From Psettodes erumei (Eukaryota; Chordata; Actinopteri; Pleuronectiformes; Psettodidae): a stretch of DNA of 64,000 nt. This document shows, one piece after another, positions 34,937 through 48,210 of this stretch. Made by a program: the position numbers and the translations under genes. Within the stretch, counting starts at the first letter, position 1; every line of letters starts with the position of its first letter. Under the pieces are notes generated by a model. That model saw only the letters and a program-made list of their open reading frames with translations. It made no database searches and was not told the DNA's origin. The stretch spans positions 124,001-188,000 of the forward strand of contig JAFBJZ010000874.1 in the NCBI GenBank assembly GCA_016785225.1. The letters run 5' to 3'.

Positions 34937-37549
34937 GTTGGCTCTCGGTGCCTCGCCAAGTCAAAGCCAGAAAAAAACCATAAAGAGAGTCCTGCGGAGC
35001 GCAGCGGGTAGTCACAGGCCGCCCTGCTTCACGGCCATGATAATCCCACAGAAGGAAGGAGAGAGAGATTATGATGATGACAGCAAGAACAGCGCCAGAT
35101 CCCAGATCGAGCCGGAGGAACTGCCTAATCAGCGCAACCGTTTGCTGAGGACCAAACAGTTTCCTTTCGCCAGAAAAAATTACCAAAAACGCTGGAGCTC
35201 CATTGAGGGCAAGAGGAAAACAGCAGAATCCACTCAAGGTCACAGTGGATTCTCGCTGGATCCCACTAATGAAAGCTAGACGGACTGAAAGATGGCTCAC
35301 TTCTGGAAGGAGGGAGTCGCACACGTACTGTAAGCAGTGCTTTACATGCATTCCCATCCTCTAATCCAGTGGATCAGATTAGCGCTGATTAACAGGCTAT
35401 GGGCACCCTGGATGTGTCACATTTCATTAACATTAACAGAGAAGGAGGCCGGGCGAGCAACATGGCATCTGTTCGGATGGAAAAGATCGGAACGACCGGG
35501 GAAAGGTGAGGCAAGAGTTTCCCCCTCACCCGCCCCATCGGCCGCCTGCGAGCGAGGCGTAGCATTAGCCAGGCACGACGACCTCAAAGAGAGGGTCACG
35601 AGTTTTGGCCACAGCCACTTCTTGTGTGCTGCCTGGTCAAGTGTAATTACAAATTCATTTCGTAGACGTTCGCGCTCCGTGTTTCCTCCCCCGTCTTCCT
35701 GACAGGACCTCGGGTGCCGCAAATTATTTCCAACAGATCTTTGTTGCTCAGCCACACAGAGATGACGAACGGGGCTCGTGGGCAGGCCAACAAAAGCCTT
35801 TGGGTTCTTTCACCGAGCTGATGACAAACGCGGTTCACACAAGCTGGCAGAGGGATGCAAAAATAAACTGTCGAGCATTTACTGAAGCAAATAGGTCAGA
35901 GGTGAGAGTACAGACCTGAGGATGTGCCACTGGCCATGAAAGCCAAATATAAATGGAGGTTATAAAAAAAAACAGACTATGATAGCCGAACAGTGAAGGT
36001 CACTCATGCCTCAAAGCATGAAGCGCTCCCGAGCCTGCACACGGCAACACTGTACTGCCCGAGACTCGGCAGCAGCGTCAGGTGTACGGCATAATGTTAG
36101 CCAGCGTGTCAGGCTTATGAGCCACGACAACTGTCACTGCAACACTTGGCAGGTAAAACGTGACTGAAACATGAAATCAGTCCCTTTGTCTATGAGCAGG
36201 CGCAAAAACGAGGACAAAAGCCTTACGTGTAAACTCAAAGTTTCACTAAACTGAGTGAAAATGAAGCATCGTGACAAAGAAACACGTGACAATCACCAAT
36301 GTGCACAGCGCATTACAATAAGGTCTTTATATCATTATCAACAAAACCAGTAGCTCATGGATCCTGCATCATGGCATCAGCTGAAAGAAGGTGTAAAACA
36401 AGGTAAACTGAAGAGCGGCTTGCTGATGCAGAACGGCCGTAAACACAGTTAGAAGCCTGTCAAAGGAGGAGTGACTGATACGACTCGCTGAAGTCAGCAA
36501 AATAATGGGGCTGACAGCAGGAAGAGGAGGAGGAGGAGGAGGTAAGAGGTGAAACTGCCAGAGTGCTTCAATATTGACCCTCTCACCTGAGCATGAATGG
36601 TCAAAGGTGCTCATTTAGCCCGATACAATGGTGGTGTGGCATCACAGTCCATGATGACACTGCTCAGATAACAGCTTATCTCCAGACTGAAAGTCACAAA
36701 GTCCTAAACCTGAACACATCAGAGTACCACTGTTCCCTATGTGTAAACTGACATGTCATTGGACTTTATACCAACCATGACACCACCATTGCATCTCCTG
36801 TACACCACCTGAGAAGGGCTGAGATAAGTGCTTCATTTGGCAACCGCTCAATCATGCAATCATTTGTGTTGAAAACTGAATTACAATAATTCACATTGAC
36901 GTTCTCGAGGAGAAACTGAATCACTACATGTATATTTAAAGAAAATATTTCTAGGTGACCAGAAACATTTCTAACCAGAGGGAAGGCTGAAATGTTCAGC
37001 TGTTTCCAGTTTGTCCAAATTACTGTGCATAATTAGTGCTTGCTACACATCGCTTCTGATTCATTGAAGAATGACTGTTAGGAGTTCCTGTGGTCAGCAC
37101 GAAGAACTTACCATCACCACAAAGGCTCAAAACATGAGACAGTCAGTGGTAATTATCAACAGAACTTTAAGGTTGTAATGTGGATAACATGTTTCAGTCA
37201 TTTATCATATTACCAAAAAAGGTTACACAGACACATCATTTGCTGACCTCTTACAAATAATCATTTATCACTGGTAATAGTTTCTGCATTCAGACATGCA
37301 CACAAGGCTCTGTATGCAACCAATGAATCAATCTGCATATTCCCATTTACTAAACATTGTTGCTTTGTCAATGGAACCGTGGCTCTAACAGTGGACTGGC
37401 CACATAAGGCTGGGCTACTTCTTCCCCAAAGCATGAACAGTCACAGTCCTGCTGTGGTCGCTGGTTACGTCAAAAAAACAAAAACGAGGAAAGAACGGCG
37501 CTCGCAAAATGTCAAGAATGATTAGGGTTACTTGCCTGTCTCGCACTGC

Positions 37550-38560
37550 TTGCCTCGCTGGTTAAAACTGAAGTTCAGTGCTGGGGTTAACGCTGGCTTC
37601 GAGAGCCGCAGACTTCAATGAACTCCAGTAACCTCTACGTCTGGCGTGTGTGCGCGCGTGCGTGCGCGCGAGTGTGTGGCTGCGTGGTACGACGCAGGTC
37701 AACTCGGAGCCAGCTGGCGCACATGACGTACAGCGGGGCACGGGCAGCTTGCCGTGTAAAAAGCAGTTTTTCGAAATAAACTCCGACATAGCACGCCGTG
37801 TGCTCCTCCAGTGTCTACCCGGCTTAGTTTTGCCTCCTCGTGGGCCTCTGTATTAAAATGCTCAAGTGAATTACTTGCATCAGTACGGCGTGGCTAGCGT
37901 ACCGAAGGCTCAATAACCAAGTAGCCAGCGCGTCCAGTGACTGGGCTTATCTTTTGACACATGTCGTAAGCTAGCCGCCCGATGAGCTCAAAGTTGCAAA
38001 CACACGCCATTCTACATTCTTATGGTTGAGCTATAAAAAATGAACATGCCTGGCTTTGTATTGATATCAGACACGACAAATAAGTTAAAGTCGGATGACA
38101 CCAGCCTAAACCTAACGTTTGTGTGAAACTCAATCGTGAAGCACTGGAAGGACAGAGCCAGCTGCTAGCGGCGCAAGCTAGCATGCTAATTTAGCAAGTG
38201 CAGTTAGGGTAATAACTGTATCTAAGTAGGGGGATGCGGTCGGGTAGTTGGACCGCTCAGTTGCTAATGAGTGCCAAATTCCACCCACATACATCATGTG
38301 GAAGTAATCGACTGACCGGTGTCGCTTGCTAACCTTATGCTATGCTAGTTACCCAGCTAACGTTAGCGGTCAATGTGAGTAACGGTACTTACCTGAAAAT
38401 TCTGCACTTGGGAGTCGCGTGGATTTTGTTGCACTTTTTGATCGCTGCTTCCCGGCCTTCGGGGGCGTGAAACGACTCTGTTAAGGAGACCTTCTCACGT
38501 CGCCCGTTTCAAGAAACGCAACAAAAATGACTTGAGGTAATGCGATTTGCAAGAGCGCTA
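37550..38560 (-). promoter_or_regulatory. agpat3: CpG-rich region with probable agpat3 noncoding first exon
   Basis: GC- and CpG-rich DNA containing a minus-strand splice donor (TTTTCAG then GTAAGTACC, donor GT at 38,392-38,391). The upstream exon sequence, about 38,394-38,540, has no long open frame, as expected for a 5' UTR exon. Everything between here and 31.9 kb would then be 5' introns of agpat3. Confidence 0.55.
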
Positions 38561-39484
38561 TTGTTTGTCGGTTAAAGCCCCACATTTCCTCAAAGCTCAT
38601 CTGAAGGTAGCATGTCCTACATCCGGTCCGGCCCCTCATTCATTCCCACAGATATGCAAAATAAAACTGTCGTTTTATTACCTAGCCTTTGCAGCCCCGC
38701 GCGTACCGATTCAAGTACTACAGGTTGAAGGAAAGATAAAAGTAGTATACGTATATTACGTATTGAAACAGTCTAGACATATTGCTCTATTTTACACTTT
38801 TCCTGTGACCAGTTAACCTACATCAGTTTATAGAGCTGGCTGTTGATTGAACTACTTTGATATTTAAATTTCATGTATATAATGGATGAGCATCCCTCTG
38901 TCTGAGGCAGAGAAATTGTATCTGCAGTATCCAAAAACATGTGCAATATAAACTGCATGTTATCCACAGGTAACATTTCCTGCATTATGTGCAGCCTGAT
39001 TAGATTAATACTGACAGTCACCTGTTACCTGGTGGAGAGTTTGCTCTGTTGTGCTACAGCGCTGTACACCAAATTATTTTTGTTATATTGGTTATTCACT
39101 TTTAATGGCACTTGTTATTTTAGAGCCACTGTCTAGTGTATAATATTTTAATTGACTTTGCATATAAAATACAACTCACTTCCTTTTTAACCAGACCCCT
39201 TTCTCCAGAATCTCATCGTTGCACACCAGTGTCATGTCATGTCACTGAAGTCCTGTCATTCACGGAGTTGGTATGCATGTTTGACCAACTTCAGACCACT
39301 TTAGCCCTCTGCTGGTGTGTACGCATAATTGCAGCTTAAATTGGGTCTTGAGCCAAGCAATGAGAACAGATTCCTGTTGCATAAAAAAACAACTTCTGTG
39401 TGACAAATGTGGCATGTCGGCTGATAACACATGACATTTTATCTTATTTCGACTATCAGGACAAGATGCCAACCGCTCACTCTT
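38561..39484. other. Spacer between agpat3 promoter and LINE
   Basis: AT-rich sequence with no recognised gene. Confidence 0.5.
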
Positions 39485-40325
39485 AAGAAATGCATCACTT
39501 CCAGAGGAAAGCATCCCCATTAACGCCTGTAAACATCCAGGGATCGGACATGGAGGTAGTGGAAAGCTACAAATTCCTGGGTGTTCACCTTAACAATAGA
39601 CTGGACTGGACTGAAAACACCCAAGCCCTCTACAAGAAGGGCCACAGTCGCCTCCACCTGCTGAGGAGACTGAGGTCCTTCGGGGTGTGCAGGACCCTCT
39701 TAAGGACTTTTTATGACTCTGTGGTGGCCTCAGCCATTTTCTTTGCTGTGGCCTGCTGGAGAGGAGGCAGCAGGAACAGAGACAGGAGCAGGCTCAATAG
39801 ACTGATCAGGAGAGCGAGCTCTGTCCTGGACTGTACCCTGGACTCTGTAGAGGAAGTGGGGGAGAGAAGGATGTTAGCTGACATCCATCATGGACAACAC
39901 CTCTCACCCCCTACCTGACACAGTGGGGTCCCTGAGCAGCTCCTTCAGCAGTAGACTGTTACACCCACGGTGTAAGAAGGAGAGGTTCCGCAGGTCCTTC
40001 ATTCCAACCGCTGTCAGGCTCTACAACACATGCACCACCTGAAATCTTATTGTAGGAACTGTGGTCACTTTAGCATACATTCATCCTCGCAATATTATTT
40101 ATATCAATGTTCACTACTTTTTTCCTTTAACGTTGTCATATATCAGTCATATAATTTATTGGCCGTTAAATTTGTTTTTACAGTTGTTGTACAATTGTCT
40201 TCTTGTTTCTCCTGTCAGCAATGCTGACAACTCTGTATGCTCACTATGTCTTTTTTTCCACCTTTTTCTCTGCTGCTGTAATATGTGAATTTCCCCGTTG
40301 TGGGATTAATAAAGTAAATCTAAAC
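39485..40325 (+). mobile_element. 5'-truncated LINE fragment, same family as the copy at 2.6-3.7 kb
   Basis: The plus strand reads the C-terminal region of the LINE polyprotein: YKFLGVHLNNRLDW, then LRSFGVCRTLLRTFYDSVVA and RSRLNRLIRRASSVLDC. After a frameshift near 39,890 it reads FRRSFIPTAVRLYN. The 3' end is AATTTCCCCGTTGTGGGATT followed by AATAAAGTAAATCTAAA. Only the last 280 or so codons survive, with no RT catalytic motifs, so it is a dead 5'-truncated insertion lying between agpat3 and pdxk. Confidence 0.9.
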
Positions 40326-42215
40326 TTCAATGCATCAAAACTAAACCTGAAGTTACTTGTTCACATCACTATGTGAATACTGACCACAAATATGGCATCT
40401 TCTTAACTTTGTTTAGTGTATGTAGGCTGCAGTTGGGAAAACACGTTGGGCCGTCTGGTTATGTGGGTTAATGCTGGCTATTTATACTCTGGATTAGTGT
40501 TGGTATAACTGCACCTTGGCACCTGTCCCTAATCACAGAGTACAGGTAGCGCATGGAGAGGCAAATAACACTTTCTTACTTGTTTATTTCTCTATTTCTT
40601 TACTCTTTTTAGACAAAAAATAACTCATCTATTTCTTCTTCTTTTTTTACAGTTTAAGAGTAGATCAAATGACTGCATAATCAATCATCAACACTATTCA
40701 AAATTAACTTGAGTTTGGGATTAAAAATCTGCCCCTTCACACTTACAAAAGGAAACCAAAAAAGTTGTCATTTGTTCCAGTGAGGCGAGGTGACCTCAGG
40801 GAACAAATAACTCCCTCAAGTGAACAACTTGTATAAGTCTGTTGACTTCTGGAACACTCCTTACCCAAACTTAATGGTCCTAAAAACACAAAGTTATTAG
40901 TAAAAAGAAATATCACAACCTTGGCAGACTCATCTTGAAACCTGACAGTTATTTATAGTAAATACTAAAATCAAAACACAGTTTGAGTAAAAGATTATTT
41001 ATTTATTATTTCTGAGCCGCAGCTCAAGGTTGGGCACTTGATTTTCCAACATTATTTGTCAGGATCGATTATTACATTGATACACAAAAACATTCACAAT
41101 CAATATTTTTTCTCTTCCTAATCCTGTTAAGGCTATTACACTGTGTGGTCTCTCATGAATGACTCTTCTCTTAAGATATGACAATAGTCAAATGAAAACA
41201 ATGATCATTAGTAAGTATATTAAAGATTATCTGTGCAAATACCTCAATTTGAGATGTTTGAGACATCATGTGTAACATGATGTCCAACATGTTACACATC
41301 TAACAGATCAAGAAAGCACTGCATGATTAAAAAAGAATTGCTTAAAGGAACAATTTAACATCAATGATTATTATAAAGTTACAATTTCTCTAAAACAACA
41401 ACAAAGGAAATAAATGGTTTTAGTGATGCTGTATAGACTTCATACTGCATCCTTGCATAAGATGGGAGTTACATCTCAGCACTTATAATACATCCAATCT
41501 GACGGTACAATAACATGTTAGGGACTTCTACTTAAAGTGCATGATAAAACACCCAAGTGCAATATAAGCACACTACATGCATTGTTATTATAATCATTTC
41601 AGAAAGGCACACTGCAATAAAATGTTCTGTGAATTAGATAAACAGACAGAAGGAACTATTATCCCTCGCTTTTGAATTATGTGTTATGCATCTAACAAAT
41701 TATGTTTCTGATAATATTATAGATAGTTTACTGTACTGATGTGCTTATAATGCCTTGCGACGAACACACATGAAGTACATGTGAAGAGGGCTGATTTACT
41801 ATCAAAGCCGAAACAAGTAGAGTCATGGTCATGCATGAATCACTACTTTTTCATATTTTCTTTCAGCTTTACCAAGATGAAATGTTTTATACCATTAAAT
41901 TATTTGAATCATAATAACTAGAATTCAAGTACACCTATGCTATCTTTGTTGGCTAATGTCCTTTTTTAAACTTTTGGATGGCAGATAATGTCTACAAAGA
42001 CCAGAGCACAGACACAAGGCAGTGATACCACCATGTTTGTGAGCATTACATGAAAATATAGTTGTGCTGTACTCTCTCAAAAATTCTGTAAGGCGGAGAC
42101 ACGTGACCGTCTTTGATGTGAAAATTGTATGTCTAATGTGTTTGGTGGGCTGCCCGGATGTTAAAACTTGATTTGTATCAGCACAATGGTGATGTTCACT
42201 GAAACATCACTGCCT
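40326..42215. other. pdxk 3' UTR and intergenic DNA
   Basis: AT-rich with no open frame of note. A minus-strand AATAAA cluster near 40,995-41,010 could be a pdxk polyadenylation site, implying a 3' UTR of about 1.2 kb, but this is only inferred. Confidence 0.45.
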
Positions 42216-45200
42216 TCAGCGGGGCATCTGTAAAACCTCGGCTTTGATCATGATGGCAGGATTCTCAATGTCGGCTTTGCTCTGGACCATCCTCAGCTCC
42301 AGCTGCGCAGGACTGGGCCTTTTCCCAGGGCCAGCTGCCTCTGAAAGAAGGAATGAAAGAAAGAAAGAAAGAAGAGGGAGCAGAGTTGAAGGAAAACCAT
42401 CAATTGATTGCACTTTGGTTTACTGGCCAACTTAGCAATTCTGGTCTCAATGAATTCTCAGGCTGTTGATCAGCTGGGGGACTTTCGCAGTGACAGGAGA
42501 AAGTATGTCACTGCTCGTTTGCTTCCTTCTAATGTCATTTACTTGTACTCAATACCTAACAAAAGTAACATCAAATCTGTGAAATGGCAAACTCAACTGA
42601 GATGTCTTAAGGATAATACTAGCAACCACTACATACTACAATAGCAGCAGATGCATTACTACCAATACTTGTGTTAATACCGTATTTACAGAAAAAGGTG
42701 TCCCTTCATTTCTAGTAAATATGAACGTTACTAATGAAGCAGATAGTAGCCTACCGTTTGCATAAGTAATGGTCCTTTTAATGACGTGGTGCATCACTGA
42801 CACAGTCTTCTCACAGGCAGTCTGTGGACAACAGATGGGAGACCAGGTTCAGTGTGGCATGTATTCATCACACAGTGTAGCAGCTTACAGTAGATTTGAC
42901 TGGTTCAGCCGTTTTGACTGAGAGAATAAGTGTGTTGCTGACCTTCAAGTCTTTGGGGTGATGGTGAGTCCAGGCCAGCAACATGGCCGCAAACAAGTCT
43001 CCTGTCCCCACAAACACAGCGTCCACTTTGGGGATGTCCATGCAGATTTTCTGATTGACGCTGGTCCCATCTGGATTAACTACCGTGAGGAGGACAGACA
43101 CGGGGAGAAATGCCAAACATGGTGGGGACAATAGTTAAAACTGCATGAGGTAATATGTTTATGTATGTGGCTTTTTTTAAATGCATTTTAACTTCATATG
43201 CATTATGAGGCTAAAAGAGCATCATAACCCATATGAATAAGAGTTGTCCACCAAGAAATCAAAAGTCTGATTTGGAGTTCCTGCAAATCTCAAAACGTTT
43301 CCTCAACAGTTGGGTGCCTGACACTTTACCTATTTTCTGGCTCCCAAGGGCCACCAAGAACTGGTCCCCCAGTCTCGAGGGCAGTTCTGTACTGGTGAGG
43401 ACCACAGTGTGTGGACCCATTTTATGAAGCAAGTCCATCACCTAGAGAACACACAGAGTCCCATTTTTACTCAAGTTTTTTACTTGTTTGTGTCACAAAC
43501 TAAATCCAATTACAGGAAAACTGGAACTGGCTTATGAGACTCACCTCAACAGCATCTTGCTCTGTGTTAATTTTTTTCCCAGTTAGCAGCCTGTGGGGAA
43601 AACATACAGTATTCACAGATGAACCAATAACAGACAAACACAACAAACCTATTACATAATTATGCCAGACAAGCACCACACCTTAATTTACTTTTACAGG
43701 CTGGCGTTTAAGGATTTTTTTAAAAACTATGTTGCACTGTTTACTCTGTATTCTCTTTAATATGATGATTACAGGTGCACTCACTCTGCCTCAAACTGGT
43801 TGGGGGTGAGGATGTCAGCAAAAGGCACTACTTTGTCCCTGTAGATGGGCAGCAGGTTCTCAGGAACATACTGAAAAAAGACAGCATATATAGCATTTTT
43901 CACCCAATCATGTTTTAAATTGCTTTGCCAAGGGCAGCTACTTCCATAAAACAGCACCATCCATAATGACAAGAAATAATTAGGAATGTTAGGCTAGCAG
44001 AATCCGAGACATTAGTCTTTTAGTACATACATTAAATTTTCTAGAGCGCTTTGAAAGGTTTTTTTGAATACTGTGCATCAAATGATCTATAGACAAAATC
44101 TTACAAATCCTAAATAGTTGTAAAGTGCAGAAGAAAAGTGAAAGGAATTCACTGTAGGATGTTTACCATAGCACCTTGGTCTCCCATGACAGGATCACAA
44201 ACTGTGGAGAGGAAAACTCTGATTAATATTTGGAACTACATCAATTATAGAAAGAGTTACATTCTCCTTTTAACATGGAAAAACCCAGTCTTACACTCAC
44301 CATATACTAGGCTGGGGTTGATTTTCTTCAGCTCCTGAATAATGTCAACCACCATCTCCAGGAAGGTTATGTCCCTGCAGTATCCTTGGGGGAACAAAGG
44401 GAAGGGAACAACAATAAACTGAAAATCAGCAAAGTAAAACAGAGAGTCTGTTTAACGGACTTTACATTATTGCATTTAATACAGTTCGGGTTTTTATGTC
44501 TCCCAGGGGCATCTCTACTCTTGTGAAACAGAATTCAGAAATCCAGTAAATTATATTGGTAAAGTGATGTGTTGCCTTCAGTGTTGGTGACTGAACCACT
44601 CCCTGATCATGGATTCATTTAAGGCTCATCCAGCCCATAGAAGAAAATTTTCAATTTTTGTGGAAATTGGTGCTTTAATAGAATGATAGCCAGTCTGAGA
44701 AAGGCACGCATCAAAAACTATAAAGATAAAAACACCCCCCTCCTCCTTCTTCTCCTCCTCACATCTTTCCTCCGCTTGTTTCACTCACCTGTGAGGATGT
44801 AGTCATAGTGGTTCACGTCGTTGAGCTTGATACCCTCGTACAGCACATTCAGCTCCTCTGCAGTCAGCACCTGTCCCTTCCAGTGTGCATAGCCTGGGAT
44901 TCAAGAGACACAACAGGGCACGGGACATTTTCAGAACCATTGCTGACATTGGGCAAGGGTGGGGTTACACCCTTGACATGTCACCAGTCCATCACAGACA
45001 CAAACAACCATTCACACTCACAGTCATGCAAGTTAGAGACCATGACACCTGTAAGCCAATAAAAACACTGTCACATTGCATTAGCCCCTGTGTATAAATC
45101 TAATAAGAATGCATCCTCCTCCTTCTTCTGCTTTCCCACCCCTCTTCTCTGCATGGTATCCAGGGCCTCCACACTGACTGAATGGGGCCCTTGTTTCCTG

Positions 45201-47821
45201 GCTGCCAGCTGTCCCCTTTTTGCCGTCAACCTCGAATGAACCCTCGACAGATACCGTCACTGCAAAAAGGAGCGGAGCTCTCACAAAGCCAAAACTTGAC
45301 CCTGAGCCAGCGGGAGCACCTCCTGTTTTGACGACTTATCGGAAAGCTCATTGCAAAGTTAGAGACATGTGCTGTGATAAGAGGGGAGGGTGTATATGAA
45401 TGCCTCTGCCGAAAGTAAAGATTCCTGAATATGTGTGTTGTTTAGACACACTTGTGTAAACTAAAAAGGCAGAACTGCAGTCTAAGCAGTTGTGCAATTT
45501 TGTTGCTCAAAAAGTAGATGTTTATATTTTTTTCAAGACCTTTCTGTGCAAATGTCTCCTACACGTGTGGTTAAAGTATGTTCGTCACATACTTTCAAAC
45601 ATGAACCCCAGATAATAAACTTCTCATTTCCAGTAGACAAACCAATACGTGTCAACTTAAGAAAATTTAAGAAAGTTTTTGAAAGTTTTTAAGAAAGCTC
45701 TTCAGAAAGTTTCCAGTTGTTTTTTTCCCTTAATGGAGCAATGTGTAACATCTTTACTGGACAACTGCACAAAATATATAAAATCTAGTATGTAATGCAG
45801 TATATCTGTGGGAGCGTGATAGAGTTGTGAGTGAATTAATACATTAAAAAAAGAGACAACTAACAGGCCTGTCTATCAGGATTGTGCAACATTATCAGAA
45901 ATGACTTCTGCTTTCCTAGAATGTCACAATTTTCTGCTGAATCCTCTTGATGGACGAGAGACTAATCAGCATCACAATTCAGCATACTGTATTATAATAT
46001 TCAGTGCACTGTTGGATAATGCAGGATGTTTAATATCTGACTCACCGTATTTACTCTCTAAAGCAGCAGTTTAATTGTTTCAAGGTAAATTGTTCAGTTT
46101 TCTAAATATAATTCCTTTAAAAACAATTAATATTTTAAATTATAGCCTAAGATGGCATACAGAGTCATAATAAAGGTTTACAACTAGGTAACTGTACAAA
46201 GTTTTAGGAAACTGTTTTAAAATAAGTGCAATAAAACAGAAATAGCTTTAAAATGTTTCAATTTAAAAATGACAGTCAGCTCCAGACTTGAACAGAGCCA
46301 ATCCACTGAAATGTATTGTGTACTATAAACATTATAATGTAAATAGTTAAAGCTATTTCTGTTTTTAAATAAGTGCAATAAAACAGATGACAATCTCACC
46401 CCCTTTGATGAGGCAAAGTACGATGGTGGTTAACTCTAAACATCCCACCTTTGCCCCCTCATCTAAGCCACTGTATCAAAAGGTTACACAGTGGAGTCTC
46501 CCTGCAAGCAAACAGCTTTTTTGTATTCACTGTTTTAAGGGTTCAATGGTTTGTCATGGAAGTGGCACAGAGGTCGTCGTCCCCTTTTACTCTGTAGATA
46601 TGACCTACTTTGTGAAACGGAATAAAATGCCTAGTTTTCTTGCAAAGGGACATTCACTCAGCTAACCTGTATGATTGGAGAACTGCACAGAGTTGATGGA
46701 GTCCACTTCAAATCCCAGCACCTGAGGAAAAAAAGAGCAATGAATTTGGTGTTAAAACAATGACGTCTGAATGAGCGGCTGACAGTAGCTTCATCCTGAA
46801 ACTGCACGTGTCTGCATGAATAAGCAGCTGTGCCGGTGTTCCGGGCAAAGTGCTCAGTGAGAGTGCAATACTTTATTTTCTGACTACTTTCTCCTGCACT
46901 GTGAAACAAGCATTGTTGTGGACAACATGAAAACACCATGATAAACAGATATTAAAGCGTAAGGTACAGCAATCATGAAACTGATTTCATTACAGCTTCT
47001 ATGTTTCTCCCTACAGGTCCCATGTGTAAAATCGATTAAGTCTATCACACAAAATGACGATGACATAACAGGAATGACAACAATTCTATGTACACGAACA
47101 GACATCGTGTTGATTGCAAAGGATTTACTGTCGCATCCTTGTTCGAAGTCGGAAAAAATAGTTTTTATGGAAATGGCAGGAGAGCAGTAGCTACCGAAAG
47201 TGAAACTAAATCAAAACTCTCCAACCCTTCCACGTGCTTCAGAAAACTGCAAGACATAAAAACTTTACATTATCTACACTTTCTTTTGATAACAGACACG
47301 AAACGCAACAAGCAACATTTCAGTGAACCTACAACTTTTTTTGAATAGATTTGTGCTGTTTCCTACCTGCGTCTACTCTGTATAGTGAGGTGAGAAAGGT
47401 TCATAGTAATAGGCGACCTCACTCTGAACCATGTTGATATTTCTAACTGAGAGGTCTCTTTTGTGTTGTTTCGTATCATTTTGCATTACATGTTATTAAG
47501 TTTTGGTAATATTTGGGGATTCTTATTTTACGGCCATCGTCTAATAACCTGCGTGATTGAACTAAAAATTGAAAATCGGCCTCTGGTGTTTCGACGAGGC
47601 AGAAAATGTTGAATGATATCACGCTACATTAGATTCAAGATTCCTCTCACAGATCGGGAGGTCGAACTTATTTTTCCATGGCGCTTTCTCTTTGCCGAGC
47701 CGTTCTAAGCAGCCACCTGGAGGTAAAATCTAGTTCTTACCTGCAGCGGGAATATCGCCGACTTGTTCCCAACATAGCCCCTGACAACATGACTTTGAAT
47801 AGACAACACACGACACTCCAT
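42216..47821 (-). CDS. pdxk: pdxk: pyridoxal kinase (11 exons)
   Basis: A cytosolic ribokinase-fold enzyme that phosphorylates pyridoxal, pyridoxine and pyridoxamine with ATP, feeding pyridoxal 5'-phosphate synthesis. Exons (minus strand): 47821-47741, 46721-46667, 44893-44789, 44384-44301, 44201-44167, 43870-43785, 43590-43545, 43441-43330, 43079-42943, 42821-42755, 42340-42216. All phases join with GT/AG introns, giving 310 residues (human 312). Seen: substrate-site SIQSHVVRGYVGN at the N-terminus, FSNHTGYAHWKGQ, TPNQFEAELL at about 140-151, and the catalytic GTGD at 226-229. It ends in LELRMVQSKADIENPAI, closely like human. Odd point: the ATP-site lid reads CDPVMGDQGAMYVPE, five residues shorter than the human GDKWDGEGSM form. 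The start at 47,821 reads MECRVLSIQSH. A CpG-rich promoter lies just upstream. Confidence 0.97.
42352..42374. repeat. (GAAA)n short repeat at a pdxk intron end
   Basis: A GAAA-type run which, on the coding (minus) strand, supplies the pyrimidine tract of the acceptor for the last pdxk exon. Confidence 0.85.
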
Positions 47822-48210
47822 TACTGTCGCTTAACTACTGGCGTTTACACACAAAGGGCTGAGACGCCGGATAAGATGAAGACCTGTGACTCGTGGTGGG
47901 CGGATTCGTTACTTTAAGTTCTGCTCTTGTTTGCAATGCTGCGTTTTCGGCAAAGAGGAAACAGCCAGGTCGCCGGACTCGCCGCTACTGTGGCAACGCG
48001 GAGCAGGCATACGTTACTCCCCCTCCCCCTCGTGCTTCGATGTTGCGCTGTCACATGAGTCACGTGACACGTGACGGATCGATACAAAAATATGCAGTAT
48101 CGCACACCACTACCTGGGACTACTGCACGAAAACGGTTCTGACCCCCCCGAAAACGTATCATGTGACAAGTAACTCCAAAACTGACGGGCGGAGGTGGCG
48201 CTGCTGCAAG
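47640..48210 (-). promoter_or_regulatory. pdxk: CpG-rich promoter region of pdxk
   Basis: GC- and CpG-rich DNA spanning the pdxk first exon and about 400 bases upstream of its ATG. No clear TATA box was seen. pdxk and chpf point away from each other, with about 2.7 kb between their start codons. Confidence 0.55.
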
